Source of the DNA: an uncultured Pseudokineococcus sp.
GTDB lineage: Bacteria; Actinomycetota; Actinomycetes; Actinomycetales; Quadrisphaeraceae
DNA length: 64,000 nt
Direction: 5' to 3'
Assembly: GCF_947495735.1 (NCBI RefSeq)
Contig: NZ_CANMAA010000009.1
Coordinates: 96,028-160,027 of the forward strand
Part shown: positions 45,234-53,819 of the stretch, in pieces
Layout of the letters: each line of letters opens with the position of its first letter
Numbering within the stretch: position 1 is the first letter of the stretch
Translations under genes and position numbers: made by a program
Notes under the pieces: generated by a model
Databases searched by the model: none
Seen by the model: only the letters and a program-made list of their open reading frames with translations
Told to the model about the DNA's origin: nothing

Positions 45234-45974
45234 ATGGACGCCGAGACGGACGCCGACCTGCCCGACCTGCCCGACGACTGGAGCCGGGCCCTGGTGCTCA
45301 TGGCCCACCCGGACGACCCGGAGTACGGCGTGGGCGCGGCCGTCGCGCGGTGGACCTCCGAGGGCCGGGACGTGCGCTACGTGCTCGCCACCCACGGCGA
45401 GGCCGGCATCGCCGGGCTGGAGCCGCGCGAGTCCGCCGTCCTGCGCGCCCGCGAGCAGCGGGCCTCGTGCGAGCGCGTCGGCGTCAGCTCCCTGGAGCTG
45501 CTGGACCTCCCCGACGGCGTGCTCGTCGAGGGCCCGGCGCTGCGCCGCGACGTGGCCTCGGCGATCCGCCGCCACCGCCCCGAGCTGGTCGTGACGCTCA
45601 ACCACCACGACTCCTGGCCCTTCGGCGGCTGGAACACCGCCGACCACCGCGCGCTCGGCCGCTGCGTGCTGGACGCCGTCGCCGACGCCGCGAACGAGTG
45701 GGTCCACCGCGACCTCGCCGCCGCCGGGCTCGCGCCGTGGCGCGGCGTCCGCCGGACCGCCGTCGCGGCGTCGCCGCGGGCCACCCACCAGGTCGACGTC
45801 ACCGCGCACCTGGAGGACGCCGTCGCCTCGCTGCGCGAGCACCGCCGGTACCTGGAGGCGCTCTCCGACGACCCGGTCGAGCAGCAGGCCCGCGCCGTCG
45901 TCGCCATGTCGACCGGCGCGGGCGAGCAGCTCGACGGCCGCGGCGTCGTCCGCTTCGAGGTCGTCGGCGGCTGA
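45234..45974 (+). CDS. PIG-L/LmbE-family deacetylase
   Basis: 246-residue zinc-dependent de-N-acetylase fold. Metal-binding AHPDDPEYG is at residue ~24, THGEAGIAG follows, and the third ligand region is NTADHRALGRCVL. Relatives include MshB and mycothiol conjugate amidase Mca, but the sequence is shorter and not clearly either. The ATG at 45234 is set by the CACGAT box. Substrate unknown (an N-acetylated sugar or conjugate is likely). Confidence 0.85.
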   Translation: MDAETDADLPDLPDDWSRALVLMAHPDDPEYGVGAAVARWTSEGRDVRYVLATHGEAGIAGLEPRESAVLRAREQRASCERVGVSSLELLDLPDGVLVEGPALRRDVASAIRRHRPELVVTLNHHDSWPFGGWNTADHRALGRCVLDAVADAANEWVHRDLAAAGLAPWRGVRRTAVAASPRATHQVDVTAHLEDAVASLREHRRYLEALSDDPVEQQARAVVAMSTGAGEQLDGRGVVRFEVVGG

Positions 45975-46099
45975 GCGGCTCCTCGCCCCAGCGCGCCGCA
46001 CCCCCCTTCCGCTCGGCCGCGACACCCCCTACCGTCTCGCCCTGACACGATCGAGCGCTTTGACGGCGCTGGATGGGACGAACCAGCACTGGTGGTGGC

Positions 46100-47011
46100 A
46101 TGAGCGAGACAGAGCCGTGGCAGTGGACGGAGCAGACGTGGAGGACCCACGTCGAACGGGTTCGGGCGGGGCGGACGCTGGCGCCCCCGTGGCCGGACGG
46201 GGCGCGCGTGGCGGTAGCCCTGTCTTTCGACGCCGACCACGAGACGATCCCCCTGCGCGACGCCGAGACGAGGCCCGGCCGCCTCTCCCAGGGCCAGTAC
46301 GGCTCGCGGGTGGGCACCCCCCGGGTGCTCGACCTGCTCGAGCGGCACCGGGCGCCCGCGTCCTTCTTCGTCCCCGCCGTCTCGGCCCTCCTGCACCCGG
46401 AGGAGGTGCGCGACGTCGCCCGCGCCGGCCACGAGGTGGCCGCGCACGGGTGGATCCACGAGCGCAACGCCCTGCTGGCGCGCAAGGACGAGAGGGAGCT
46501 GCTGCACAGGAGCCTGGACGCGCTCGAGGAGCTCACCGGCACCCGGCCCACCGGGATGCGCACGCCGTCGTGGGACTTCTCGGACGCCACCCTCGACCTC
46601 GCCCTCGACGCGGGCCTCGCCTACGACTCCTCCCTCATGGCCGACGACGAGTGCTACGAGCTCGTCCAGGACGGGCGGGCCACCGGGATGGTGGAGATCC
46701 CCGTCGAGTGGATCCGCGACGACGCGCCCTACTTCACGATGGAGCGCTTCAACGCCGTGCGCCCCCACACGCCGCCGCGGGCGGTGCTGGGCATGTGGCG
46801 CGACGAGTTCGACGCCGCGCGCGAGGCCGGCGGCCTCTTCCAGCTGACGATGCACCCGCACGTCATCGGCCACCGCTCCCGGCTCGTGGTCCTGGCCGAG
46901 CTGCTGGACCACATCACAGCCCACGACGACGTGTGGCTCGCCACCCACGCCCAGGTGGCTCAGCACGTCGCCACCGCACTCGCCCCCGAGCACGAAGGAG
47001 CGCCGGCATGA
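46100..47011 (+). CDS. Polysaccharide-deacetylase-fold hydrolase (cyclic imidase/PuuE-like)
   Basis: 303-residue NodB-fold hydrolase without a signal peptide, so it acts in the cytosol, unlike wall-modifying deacetylases. Metal/active-site residues are visible in VALSFDADHETI (Asp-x-Asp variant of TFDDG), VAAHGWIHERN (two His) and MRTPSWDFS, with HPHVIGHRSR near the end. Cytosolic members include cyclic imide hydrolases and allantoinase PuuE, which open ring amides. It is the first gene of the operon to 52389 and overlaps the transporter start as ATGA. The ATG at 46100 was preferred over a longer in-frame start at 46073. Confidence 0.8.
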   Translation: MSETEPWQWTEQTWRTHVERVRAGRTLAPPWPDGARVAVALSFDADHETIPLRDAETRPGRLSQGQYGSRVGTPRVLDLLERHRAPASFFVPAVSALLHPEEVRDVARAGHEVAAHGWIHERNALLARKDERELLHRSLDALEELTGTRPTGMRTPSWDFSDATLDLALDAGLAYDSSLMADDECYELVQDGRATGMVEIPVEWIRDDAPYFTMERFNAVRPHTPPRAVLGMWRDEFDAAREAGGLFQLTMHPHVIGHRSRLVVLAELLDHITAHDDVWLATHAQVAQHVATALAPEHEGAPA

Positions 47012-48333
47012 GCGCGTCCAGCAGCCCCACCCCCGCAGCGCCCGTCCGCGAACGGCTCACGCCCCGCCAGCGCAAGGCGCTGGTCGCGGGCGCCGTCGGC
47101 AACGCCGTCGAGTGGGTCGACTGGGCCGTCTACGGCACGTTCTCCGCCGTGTTCGCCGGCCAGTTCTTCCCCTCCGACGACCCCGCCGCCAGCCTCCTCG
47201 CCACGCTCGCCGTGTTCGCCGTCGGATTCGTCATGCGTCCCGTCGGAGGGGCGGTGCTGGGCGCCTACGCCGACCGGCACGGCCGCAAGGCCGGGCTGAC
47301 GCTGACGATCGGCCTCATGGCCGGCTCCGCAGCCGTCATCGCGGTGGTGCCCTCCTACGCCGTCATCGGGCTGGCGGCCCCGCTCGTCCTGCTCCTGGCC
47401 CGGCTGGTCCAGGGCTTCTCCGCGGGAGGGGAGTTCGGGGCGTCCTCGGCCTTCCTCGTGGAGTCCGCGGCCCGGGGCGGGCGGGCCTTCGCCGGTTCCT
47501 GGCAGCAGGTCTCCGTCGGTGCGGGGGTGCTGATCGCCTCGCTCATGGGCGTGCTCCTCACCAACACCCTCAGCGAGGAGGCACTCAGCTCGTGGGGGTG
47601 GCGCATCGCGTTCGCCGTGGGCGCGCTCCTCGGCCTCGTCGGCCTCTGGCTGCGGATCTCGGTGGAGGAGACGGACGCCTTCACGCAGGTGCAGGCAGCC
47701 TCGGCGCAGGAGCAGGGCGGGCGCCGTCGCGGCGCCATCGTCACGATGCTGCGGGACCACCCGCGCGCCGCCCTGCGCGTGGCCGGCATCACCGTGGCCG
47801 GCACGCTGACGTACTACATCTGGGTCAGCTACATGCCGGGCTTCGCGAACAGCGCCTCGGGCATCCCCCTCGCCGACGCCTTCCTGGCCAACACCATCGC
47901 GGTGTCCGTCTTCCTCGTGCTGCTGCCCCTCGGCGGCCGCCTGTCGGACCGGGTCGGGCGACGCCCGACCATGCTCGCCTTCGCCATCGGCTTCCTCGTC
48001 ATCGCCTGGCCGGCCTTCCGCCTGCTCCAGACGGCGGACTTCTGGACCCTGCTGGCCGTCGAGCTCGTCGGCGTCGTCCTCCTCGTGGGGTACTCGGCGA
48101 ACTGCGCCGTCGTCATGGCGGAGCAGTTCCCCGCCGAGGTGCGGACCACCGGCATCGGCCTGCCCTACGCCCTGTCCGTGGCCCTCTTCGGGGGCACGGC
48201 GCCGTACATCACGACATGGATGACCACGAGCGGCTACGGCGACCTCATCTGGCTGTACGTCGCGGCGGCTGCCGTCGTCGGCATCGCCGTCTACGCGACG
48301 ATGCCTGAGACCAAGGACGGTGAGATGCCGTGA
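47008..48333 (+). CDS. MFS metabolite:H+ symporter (MHS family)
   Basis: 441-residue 12-helix importer related to ProP, ShiA and KgtP. Visible signatures are VAGAVGNAVEWVDWAVYGTF in TM1, VMRPVGGAVLGAYADRHGRKAGL in the loop 2-3 motif, LLLARLVQGFSAGGEFGAS in TM4 and the second-half GGRLSDRVGRRPTML. Members import organic acids or betaines. The ATG overlaps the upstream hydrolase stop and its stop overlaps the SDR start (GTGA), so the substrate is presumably what the operon degrades. Confidence 0.9.
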   Translation: MSASSSPTPAAPVRERLTPRQRKALVAGAVGNAVEWVDWAVYGTFSAVFAGQFFPSDDPAASLLATLAVFAVGFVMRPVGGAVLGAYADRHGRKAGLTLTIGLMAGSAAVIAVVPSYAVIGLAAPLVLLLARLVQGFSAGGEFGASSAFLVESAARGGRAFAGSWQQVSVGAGVLIASLMGVLLTNTLSEEALSSWGWRIAFAVGALLGLVGLWLRISVEETDAFTQVQAASAQEQGGRRRGAIVTMLRDHPRAALRVAGITVAGTLTYYIWVSYMPGFANSASGIPLADAFLANTIAVSVFLVLLPLGGRLSDRVGRRPTMLAFAIGFLVIAWPAFRLLQTADFWTLLAVELVGVVLLVGYSANCAVVMAEQFPAEVRTTGIGLPYALSVALFGGTAPYITTWMTTSGYGDLIWLYVAAAAVVGIAVYATMPETKDGEMP

Positions 48334-49100
48334 GGCACGTCCTCGTCACGGGCGCGGCGGGCGGCATCGGCCGCGCCGTCGCCGAGAGGCTCAGCCGGGA
48401 CGGGTGGACGGTGACGGGGGCCGACTCCCGCGCCGAGCTCCTCTCGCAGGCCATGGCCCCCCTGCCGTCGGCACGGGCCGAGGTCGTCGACCTCGCGACC
48501 GTCGAGGGGCCGGAAGAGCTTCTCGCGGCCGCGGCTGCCCCCGCCCCGCTCGACGCCGTCGTCAACGCCGCCGGCGTCTACCCCGCACGTCCCTTCCTCG
48601 ACCTGGACGCCGCGGCGTGGGACCACGTCATGGCCGTGGACCTACGGGCGCCGATGCTGCTGACGCGCGCCTTCGCCGCGGCCGCCGTGGCGGCGGGTCG
48701 TGGCGGCGTGGTCGTCAACATCAGCTCGGGCGCGGCGCTGCGCTCGAGGCCCGGGGCCGCGCACTACTCCACCGCGAAGGCGGCCCTAGAGGTCCTGACC
48801 CGATCGGCGGCCCTGGAGCTGGGCCCGCACGGCATCCGCGTCGTCGCCGTGAGCCCCGGCTTCGTCCGCGTCGACAGCGACGTCAACCCCGTGACGCCCG
48901 AGTACGCCGCGGAGGTCTCCCGGGCGCCGCTCGAGCGAGCCGGCACCCCAGAGGACGTCGCGGCCGCGGTGGCGTTCATGCTCTCCGAGGAGTCCTCCTG
49001 GATCACCGGCACTGTCCTGCGCGTCGACGGCGGCTCGTCGGCGGGAAGCACCACCCTGCCGCTGCACTGGTCCGCGGCGAACGGGACGGGGGCCGCGTGA
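48330..49100 (+). CDS. Short-chain dehydrogenase in catabolic operon
   Basis: 256-residue SDR: VLVTGAAGGIGRAVAERL, VVNAAGVY, Ser in VVNISSGAALRS, YSTAKAALEVL with catalytic Tyr/Lys and VAVSPGFVRVDSDV. GTG 48330 overlaps the transporter stop, and the end overlaps a possible GTG of the next gene. It is expected to oxidise or reduce a hydroxy/keto intermediate of the operon's pathway. Confidence 0.9.
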   Translation: MRHVLVTGAAGGIGRAVAERLSRDGWTVTGADSRAELLSQAMAPLPSARAEVVDLATVEGPEELLAAAAAPAPLDAVVNAAGVYPARPFLDLDAAAWDHVMAVDLRAPMLLTRAFAAAAVAAGRGGVVVNISSGAALRSRPGAAHYSTAKAALEVLTRSAALELGPHGIRVVAVSPGFVRVDSDVNPVTPEYAAEVSRAPLERAGTPEDVAAAVAFMLSEESSWITGTVLRVDGGSSAGSTTLPLHWSAANGTGAA

Positions 49101-49132
49101 GCCGGGAGAGGTCGACGAGCGAGGAGGACGCA

Positions 49133-51361
49133 GTGCGCGAGGTGCGGGGAGCGGGCCGGGTGGGCTACACGATCGTCGGTGCGGGGGCCATCGGCGGCAC
49201 CTTGGCCTGGCACCTGGTGCGCTCAGGCTGCGACGTGCTCCTCGTCGACGCCGACGAGGAGCACGTGCGTGCCATCAACCGCGACGGGCTCGCGCTCGAG
49301 CGGGGCGCCTCGCGCGAGTCGGTCGCCGTCCGCGCGGTTCTCCCGGTGCAGGTGCCGGAGGGCGCAGAGCTCGGTCCGGTGCTCTTGGCCGTCAAGGCGC
49401 AGGCGACCGATGCGGCGGCGGCGTGGCTCACCCCCCGCCTGGCCGAGGACGGCTTCGTGGTCAGCCTCCAGAACGGGCTCAACGAGGAGCTCATCGCCCG
49501 GCACGTGGGCGCTGGGCGGACGGTCGGCGCGTTCGTCGACCTCTTCGCCGACGTCGTCGCTCCGGGGGTCGTGCGCGACGGGGGCGCGGGCGCGCTCGTC
49601 GTCGGCGAGGTGGACGGCCGTGCGAGCGAGCGCGTCCGCCGGGTGGTCGCCGACCTGCGCGCCTGGGGCGACGCCCGCGAGACCGACGACGTCGCAGCCT
49701 TCCTGTGGGCCAAGCTCGCCTTCGGCGCCGTCCTCACCGAGACGGCGCTCGCCGACGCACCGATGGCCGACCTCCTCGACCGCCACCGCCCCAGCGCCCA
49801 CGCGCTCGTGCGGGAGGTGCTTGCGGTCGCGCGGGCGCAGGGCGTCTCCCCCGCCCCTTTCGACGCCTTCGACCCCGAGGCTTACGAGGCCCCCGAGGCG
49901 GAGCAGCCCGGGCGGGCGGACGCCGCGACGGACGCCCTCGTCGCGTGGCTGCGCATGCAGAGCAAGGACCGCAGCGGCATCTGGCGTGACATCGCCGTGC
50001 GGCGGCGCCCGGCGGAGGTCACGACGCACTACGCCCCCGTGCTCGCGGCGGCGGAGGCGCATGGGCTCGCGATCCCGCTGCTGCGCGCCCTGCTGGACCA
50101 GCTCGCCCAGGTCGAGGACGACCCGTCGTCGATGTCGCCGGCGCGGCTGGAGCGGCTCGACGCGCTCGTCACCGAGGCCACCGAGAGGGCGGACGACGGA
50201 GAGGTCGTCGCCGACCTCCGCTGCTGGCTCGAGGACCACCTCCCCGAGGTCCTCGAGGACCTGCGCGCGTACGTCGAGGTCGAGACGCCCAGCCAGGACC
50301 GGGCGGCGCTCAACGCGGGCCTGACCCACGTGGAGCGCTGGCTCGACGCCCGTCTGGGGCCCACCGCCACGACGCCCCGTCGGGTGGACGGCGGCGAGCA
50401 CGGGGACGTCCTCGTCCGCGACGTCGCCGGTGCCGGTGAGGGGCCACCGGTCCTGCTGCTCGCGCACTACGACACCGTGTGGCCGCGGGGGACCCTCGCG
50501 GACATGCCCTTCGCCGTGAACGGAGACATCATCACCGGCCCTGGCGTCTTCGACATGAAGTCGGGTCTCGCGCAGCTCGTCTGGGCGGTCCGCGCGCTGC
50601 GGCACCTGGGCGTGCCGCACCCGCCGCTGCGCCTGCTCCTCAACGGCGACGAGGAGATCGGCTCGCCCGCGAGCCGCCCGGTCATCGAGGAGGAGGCCCG
50701 GCTGGCGCGCGAGGTCCTCGTCCTGGAGGCGAGCGCCGGCGGCGCGCTGAAGACGGCGCGCAAGGGCGTCGGTCTCTTCGAGGTCCACCTCACCGGGGTC
50801 GAGGCCCACGCGGGCCTCGACCCGACCGCCGGGGCGAGCGCCGTCAGCGCCCTCGCGCGCGTGGTGGCGCAGCTCGACGACGCCGTGGACCTGGAGGCGG
50901 GGACGTCGATCAACGTGGGTCTCGTGGGCGGCGGCACCGGTTCCAACGTGACGGCCGGGCGGGCGTGGGGACGTCTGGACGTCCGCGTCACGGGCGAGGC
51001 CGAGCAGCGGCGCGTCGAGGGCGTCCTCGCCGACCTCGACACCGGCGACCCCCGGGTCGCCCTGGAGGTGCGCGGGGGGTGGAACCGCCCGGTGATGGAG
51101 CGCAGCGCCGCGACGGGCGAGCTCTTCGCCCGAGCGCGGGCGGCCGGTGCGGCGCTCGGGCTAGAGCTCGAGGAGACGTCGGTGGGCGGCGCGAGCGACG
51201 GCAACTTCGCCGCAGCGGTGGGTGCCGCCGTCCTCGACGGGCTCGGCGCCGTGGGTGGCGGCGCGCACGCCCGCCACGAGCACGCCACAGTCAGCGGACT
51301 GCTGGAGCGGACGGCTCTGCTCGCGCTGCTGCTCGCGGCTGCCGGTGGTGGCCGTCCGTGA
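49133..51361 (+). CDS. Fusion of ketopantoate-reductase-like domain and M20 (carboxypeptidase G2-like) metallohydrolase
   Basis: 742 residues in one uninterrupted frame. Residues 1-355 are an ApbA/PanE-like reductase: IVGAGAIGGT (GxGxxG at 16-21), SLQNGLNEEL, FLWAKLAFGAVL with Lys194, then Ser281 and Glu295. The residue matching E. coli Asn180 is Gly198, so pantoate formation is doubtful. Residues ~358-742 are a full M20 peptidase; His445, Asp474, catalytic Glu507, Glu508, Glu532 and His717 match the spacing of carboxypeptidase G2 zinc ligands almost exactly. A purine-rich GGAGAGG at the junction (50198-50204) resembles a relic ribosome binding site, but no start codon follows. GTG 49133 has GAGGAGG upstream; GTG 49097 is the alternative. 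Operon member before the AsnC regulator. Confidence 0.88.
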   Translation: MREVRGAGRVGYTIVGAGAIGGTLAWHLVRSGCDVLLVDADEEHVRAINRDGLALERGASRESVAVRAVLPVQVPEGAELGPVLLAVKAQATDAAAAWLTPRLAEDGFVVSLQNGLNEELIARHVGAGRTVGAFVDLFADVVAPGVVRDGGAGALVVGEVDGRASERVRRVVADLRAWGDARETDDVAAFLWAKLAFGAVLTETALADAPMADLLDRHRPSAHALVREVLAVARAQGVSPAPFDAFDPEAYEAPEAEQPGRADAATDALVAWLRMQSKDRSGIWRDIAVRRRPAEVTTHYAPVLAAAEAHGLAIPLLRALLDQLAQVEDDPSSMSPARLERLDALVTEATERADDGEVVADLRCWLEDHLPEVLEDLRAYVEVETPSQDRAALNAGLTHVERWLDARLGPTATTPRRVDGGEHGDVLVRDVAGAGEGPPVLLLAHYDTVWPRGTLADMPFAVNGDIITGPGVFDMKSGLAQLVWAVRALRHLGVPHPPLRLLLNGDEEIGSPASRPVIEEEARLAREVLVLEASAGGALKTARKGVGLFEVHLTGVEAHAGLDPTAGASAVSALARVVAQLDDAVDLEAGTSINVGLVGGGTGSNVTAGRAWGRLDVRVTGEAEQRRVEGVLADLDTGDPRVALEVRGGWNRPVMERSAATGELFARARAAGAALGLELEETSVGGASDGNFAAAVGAAVLDGLGAVGGGAHARHEHATVSGLLERTALLALLLAAAGGGRP

Positions 51362-52389
51362 TGAGCACGGCGGCGCTGCTCGACGAGGCGGACCTCGACC
51401 TCGTGGCGGCGCTGCAGGTGTCCCCGCGGGCGAGCCTGGCGACCCTCGGCGAGGTGCTGTCCACCTCGCCCAGCACGGTGGGCCGGCGGATCGACCGCCT
51501 GCTCGGGCGCCAGCTCCTCCGCGTGGTGGGCCAGGTCGACTGGTCGCTGCTCTCGGACAGCCACCCGCACCACGTGTGGGTGACCACCGCTCCGGGAGCG
51601 GCCCGGGAGGTCGCCGAACGGCTCGCCGAGCTCCCCGAGGCACAGTTCACCGCTGTCACGACCGGCCGCGCCGACGTGCACCTCACCGTCCAGGCGCGCA
51701 CGCGGCGCGGGGCAGGGGTGCTGCTCACCGAGACCGTCCCCCGCACGCCGGGCGTCGTGGCGACCCACACCGAGCTCGTCCTGCGCGCGACGAGCAAGGC
51801 CGACCGCTGGCGCCTGGACCGCCTCACGCAGGAGCAGGTCCGGGCCCTGGAGGCCGAGGTGGTCCCCCCCGGGGCACCCGGCGCTCCGCACACGTGGCGC
51901 CTGAGCGACCTCGAGGGCGCCGCCGTCCGCCTACTGCACGTCGACGGTCGCGCCTCCGCGGCGGAGATGAGCCGGGCGCTGTCCGTGAGCCGCTCCACGG
52001 CGCACCGCGTCGTCACCTCGTTGCTGAGCCGTGGCGCCGTCGCCCCCCGCGTGGAGGTGGAGCCATCGGTCGTCGGCTTCGCCCTCGAGGTCATCGTCGC
52101 CCTGCAAGTCCGCCCGGGGAGCACGGCCGAGGTGTCGGACCACCTCGCGCGCCATCGCTCCGCCCGGTACGTCTCGGTGGTAGCGGGCTCGTCCTCCGTC
52201 ATCCACCAGGGGGCCTTCACGGGCGCGGAGGACCTCGCCGCCTTCCTCGAGGAAGACCTGGCCGCCCTCCCGGGCGTCGACGGGGTAGGCGTCTCCGTCG
52301 TCGTGGACGTCTTGCAGCGCTACTGGGTCCGCCGCACCGACGGACGCATCACGGGCGTCACGCGCGCCCTCGACTGGCTGGCCGGGTGA
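51361..52389 (+). CDS. Double-module Lrp/AsnC-family transcriptional regulator
   Basis: 342 residues, twice the usual ~150, built from two HTH-plus-ligand-binding (RAM) modules. Module 1: LDLVAALQVSPRASLATLGEVLSTSPSTVGRRIDRL then a RAM-like sheet; module 2: SDLEGAAVRLLHVDGRASAAEMSRALSVSRSTAHRVVTSL and VVGFALEVIVALQVRPGSTAEVSDHL. Its ATG overlaps the fusion-gene stop by 1 nt (TGATG), so it is the last operon gene and probably senses a pathway metabolite and controls the operon. Long two-module AsnC proteins are known in actinobacteria. Confidence 0.88.
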   Translation: MSTAALLDEADLDLVAALQVSPRASLATLGEVLSTSPSTVGRRIDRLLGRQLLRVVGQVDWSLLSDSHPHHVWVTTAPGAAREVAERLAELPEAQFTAVTTGRADVHLTVQARTRRGAGVLLTETVPRTPGVVATHTELVLRATSKADRWRLDRLTQEQVRALEAEVVPPGAPGAPHTWRLSDLEGAAVRLLHVDGRASAAEMSRALSVSRSTAHRVVTSLLSRGAVAPRVEVEPSVVGFALEVIVALQVRPGSTAEVSDHLARHRSARYVSVVAGSSSVIHQGAFTGAEDLAAFLEEDLAALPGVDGVGVSVVVDVLQRYWVRRTDGRITGVTRALDWLAG

Positions 52390-52931
52390 GGCCGGGGCCC
52401 TCCCCCGCCGCACGTCAGCCCGCTTCGCGCGAGCCCGGAGACAGCGCTGACTACGGCGCGCGCAGCCGGACGTGCGGCACTGAGAGCAGAGCGGCGCCCG
52501 TCGGCGACGGCTGTCGGTGCCGCCCGACCCTGCCGGGAGGTCGGACGACCGAAAACCTGCACAGGTCCGCAGGCCGGTGCCGACCGTCGTCAGCGATGTG
52601 ACTGATGCACCTGGACGACGCGCATCGCGTGCCGGAGGGACCTCTCGCCGGGACCCGCGGTGGCGGAGGAAGACCACCGCGGCCAGGCGCGGGACGGACG
52701 GCGTCCTCGTGCTCGGTGTCCTGCGCCGTCCGCGCGGGTGTGCCGCTCGGCCTCCGTGAGCGGGGTGGGGGCCACGGAGACCCCCTCGCGGGGCGTCGGG
52801 AGCGCGCGGAGCGGGAGCCGTGCCCCGCGGCGAGGCAGCGAGGTGGGGCGCACGCCCGCGCTCGCCACCCTGCGCGCCCGACACGACCGCTCAGGCCCAC
52901 GCCGTGACCTCCCCGGGTCGGCGGTACGCGT
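52390..52931. other. 542-bp gap without a supported gene
   Basis: Between the AsnC regulator and the convergent DsbA-like gene. Frames here give only Arg/Pro/Gly-rich noise with no domain. A few less GC-rich words (GACCGAAAACCTGCAC near 52546 and GATGTGACTGATGC near 52594) stand out, but I cannot assign a function. It may hold a small RNA or decayed sequence. Confidence 0.3.
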
Positions 52932-53684
52932 TCAGGAGGTGGGCGCTCCCGCGAGGGCGGCGTCGACGGCGGCCTGGAACTGGTCGGCCGGGACGACCTC
53001 GTCGTCCACGAGCACGGTCGGCGTCCCCTCGACCCGCTCGTCGCGGGCGTCGGTGACCTGGGTGACCCAGTCCGTGTACCGGCCGCTCGTGATGCAGCTC
53101 TCCACCTCGTCGGGGACGCCCGCCTCGGCCGCGAGGGCCGCGACCTGCTGGTCGGTGAGACCGCCGGCCCCCTCCTGCGGCTGGTTCGCGAAGAGGGCGT
53201 CGTTGAAGGCGGGGAACTGCTCGGGCGCCTCCTCGGCGACGCAGACCGCGGCGCTGGCGGAGCGCTCGGAGTAGTCGCCGAGGCGACGCAGGAGGTCCAG
53301 CGGGTAGTAGGTGACCGCGACGTCGCCGGCCTCGCGCCGCTCCTCGAGGAAGTCGGTGTTGGCGGCCTCGAACTGGGCGCAGAACGGGCACTGGTAGTCC
53401 TGGTAGATGCTCACCGCGACGGGGGCCCCCGGGTCCCCGACGGTGAAGCCCCCGCTCTCGGAGAAGGAGGCCGGGACCGCCTGGGGCACCTCGTCGTCGC
53501 CGCCCGCCAGGATCGCCACGACGACCACGCTCACCACGGCGACCGCCGCGAGCGCGGCCGCCGTCACCAGGCCGGCGCGGCGGCGGCGCTCGGCGCGCTC
53601 GCGCTGCTCGCGCATGGCACGGGCCCTGGTGCGGGCGTCGGCCTGGCGCTGCGCCTTCGTGGGCTTGCGGGGGTCGGGGCTCAT
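52932..53684 (-). CDS. Membrane-anchored DsbA-like thioredoxin-fold protein
   Basis: 250 residues. A highly charged cytosolic N-terminus (Arg/Ala/Gln-rich, residues 1-38) precedes one transmembrane helix (LVTAAALAAVAVVSVVVVAILAG), then an extracytoplasmic DsbA/thioredoxin domain with the active site CPFC (IYQDYQCPFCAQF), VEGTPTVLVDDEVV as the cis-Pro loop and a further Cys pair (AVCVAE, ESCITS). It probably forms or isomerises disulphides in exported proteins. The ATG at 53684 has an AGGAG site. Confidence 0.88.
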   Translation of the reverse strand: MSPDPRKPTKAQRQADARTRARAMREQRERAERRRRAGLVTAAALAAVAVVSVVVVAILAGGDDEVPQAVPASFSESGGFTVGDPGAPVAVSIYQDYQCPFCAQFEAANTDFLEERREAGDVAVTYYPLDLLRRLGDYSERSASAAVCVAEEAPEQFPAFNDALFANQPQEGAGGLTDQQVAALAAEAGVPDEVESCITSGRYTDWVTQVTDARDERVEGTPTVLVDDEVVPADQFQAAVDAALAGAPTS

Positions 53685-53819
53685 CGGGGCTGCTCCTGGG
53701 GGCGGGTCGGTGGCGGGTCGTCGCGGGCGCGGAGCACGGGGCGCGCGCCGCCGGGGCCGGCGCCGCCCTCGCCGTCGGTCGGCGGAGCCGGCGTGCCCCC
53801 GCCCTCTCCGACGGTCGGG

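Noticed and set aside
46060..46065. TTGACG as a -35 box for the catabolic operon
   Set aside because: No matching -10 at 16-18 nt spacing before the start at 46100.
49133..51361. Fusion explained as a frameshift-type sequencing error
   Set aside because: Both domains are in the same frame with full lengths, so an indel would not create it; only a substitution at a lost stop could, which is left as a check.
52390..52931. Candidate genes in the gap before the DsbA-like gene
   Set aside because: All frames lack domains, ribosome binding sites and plausible composition.
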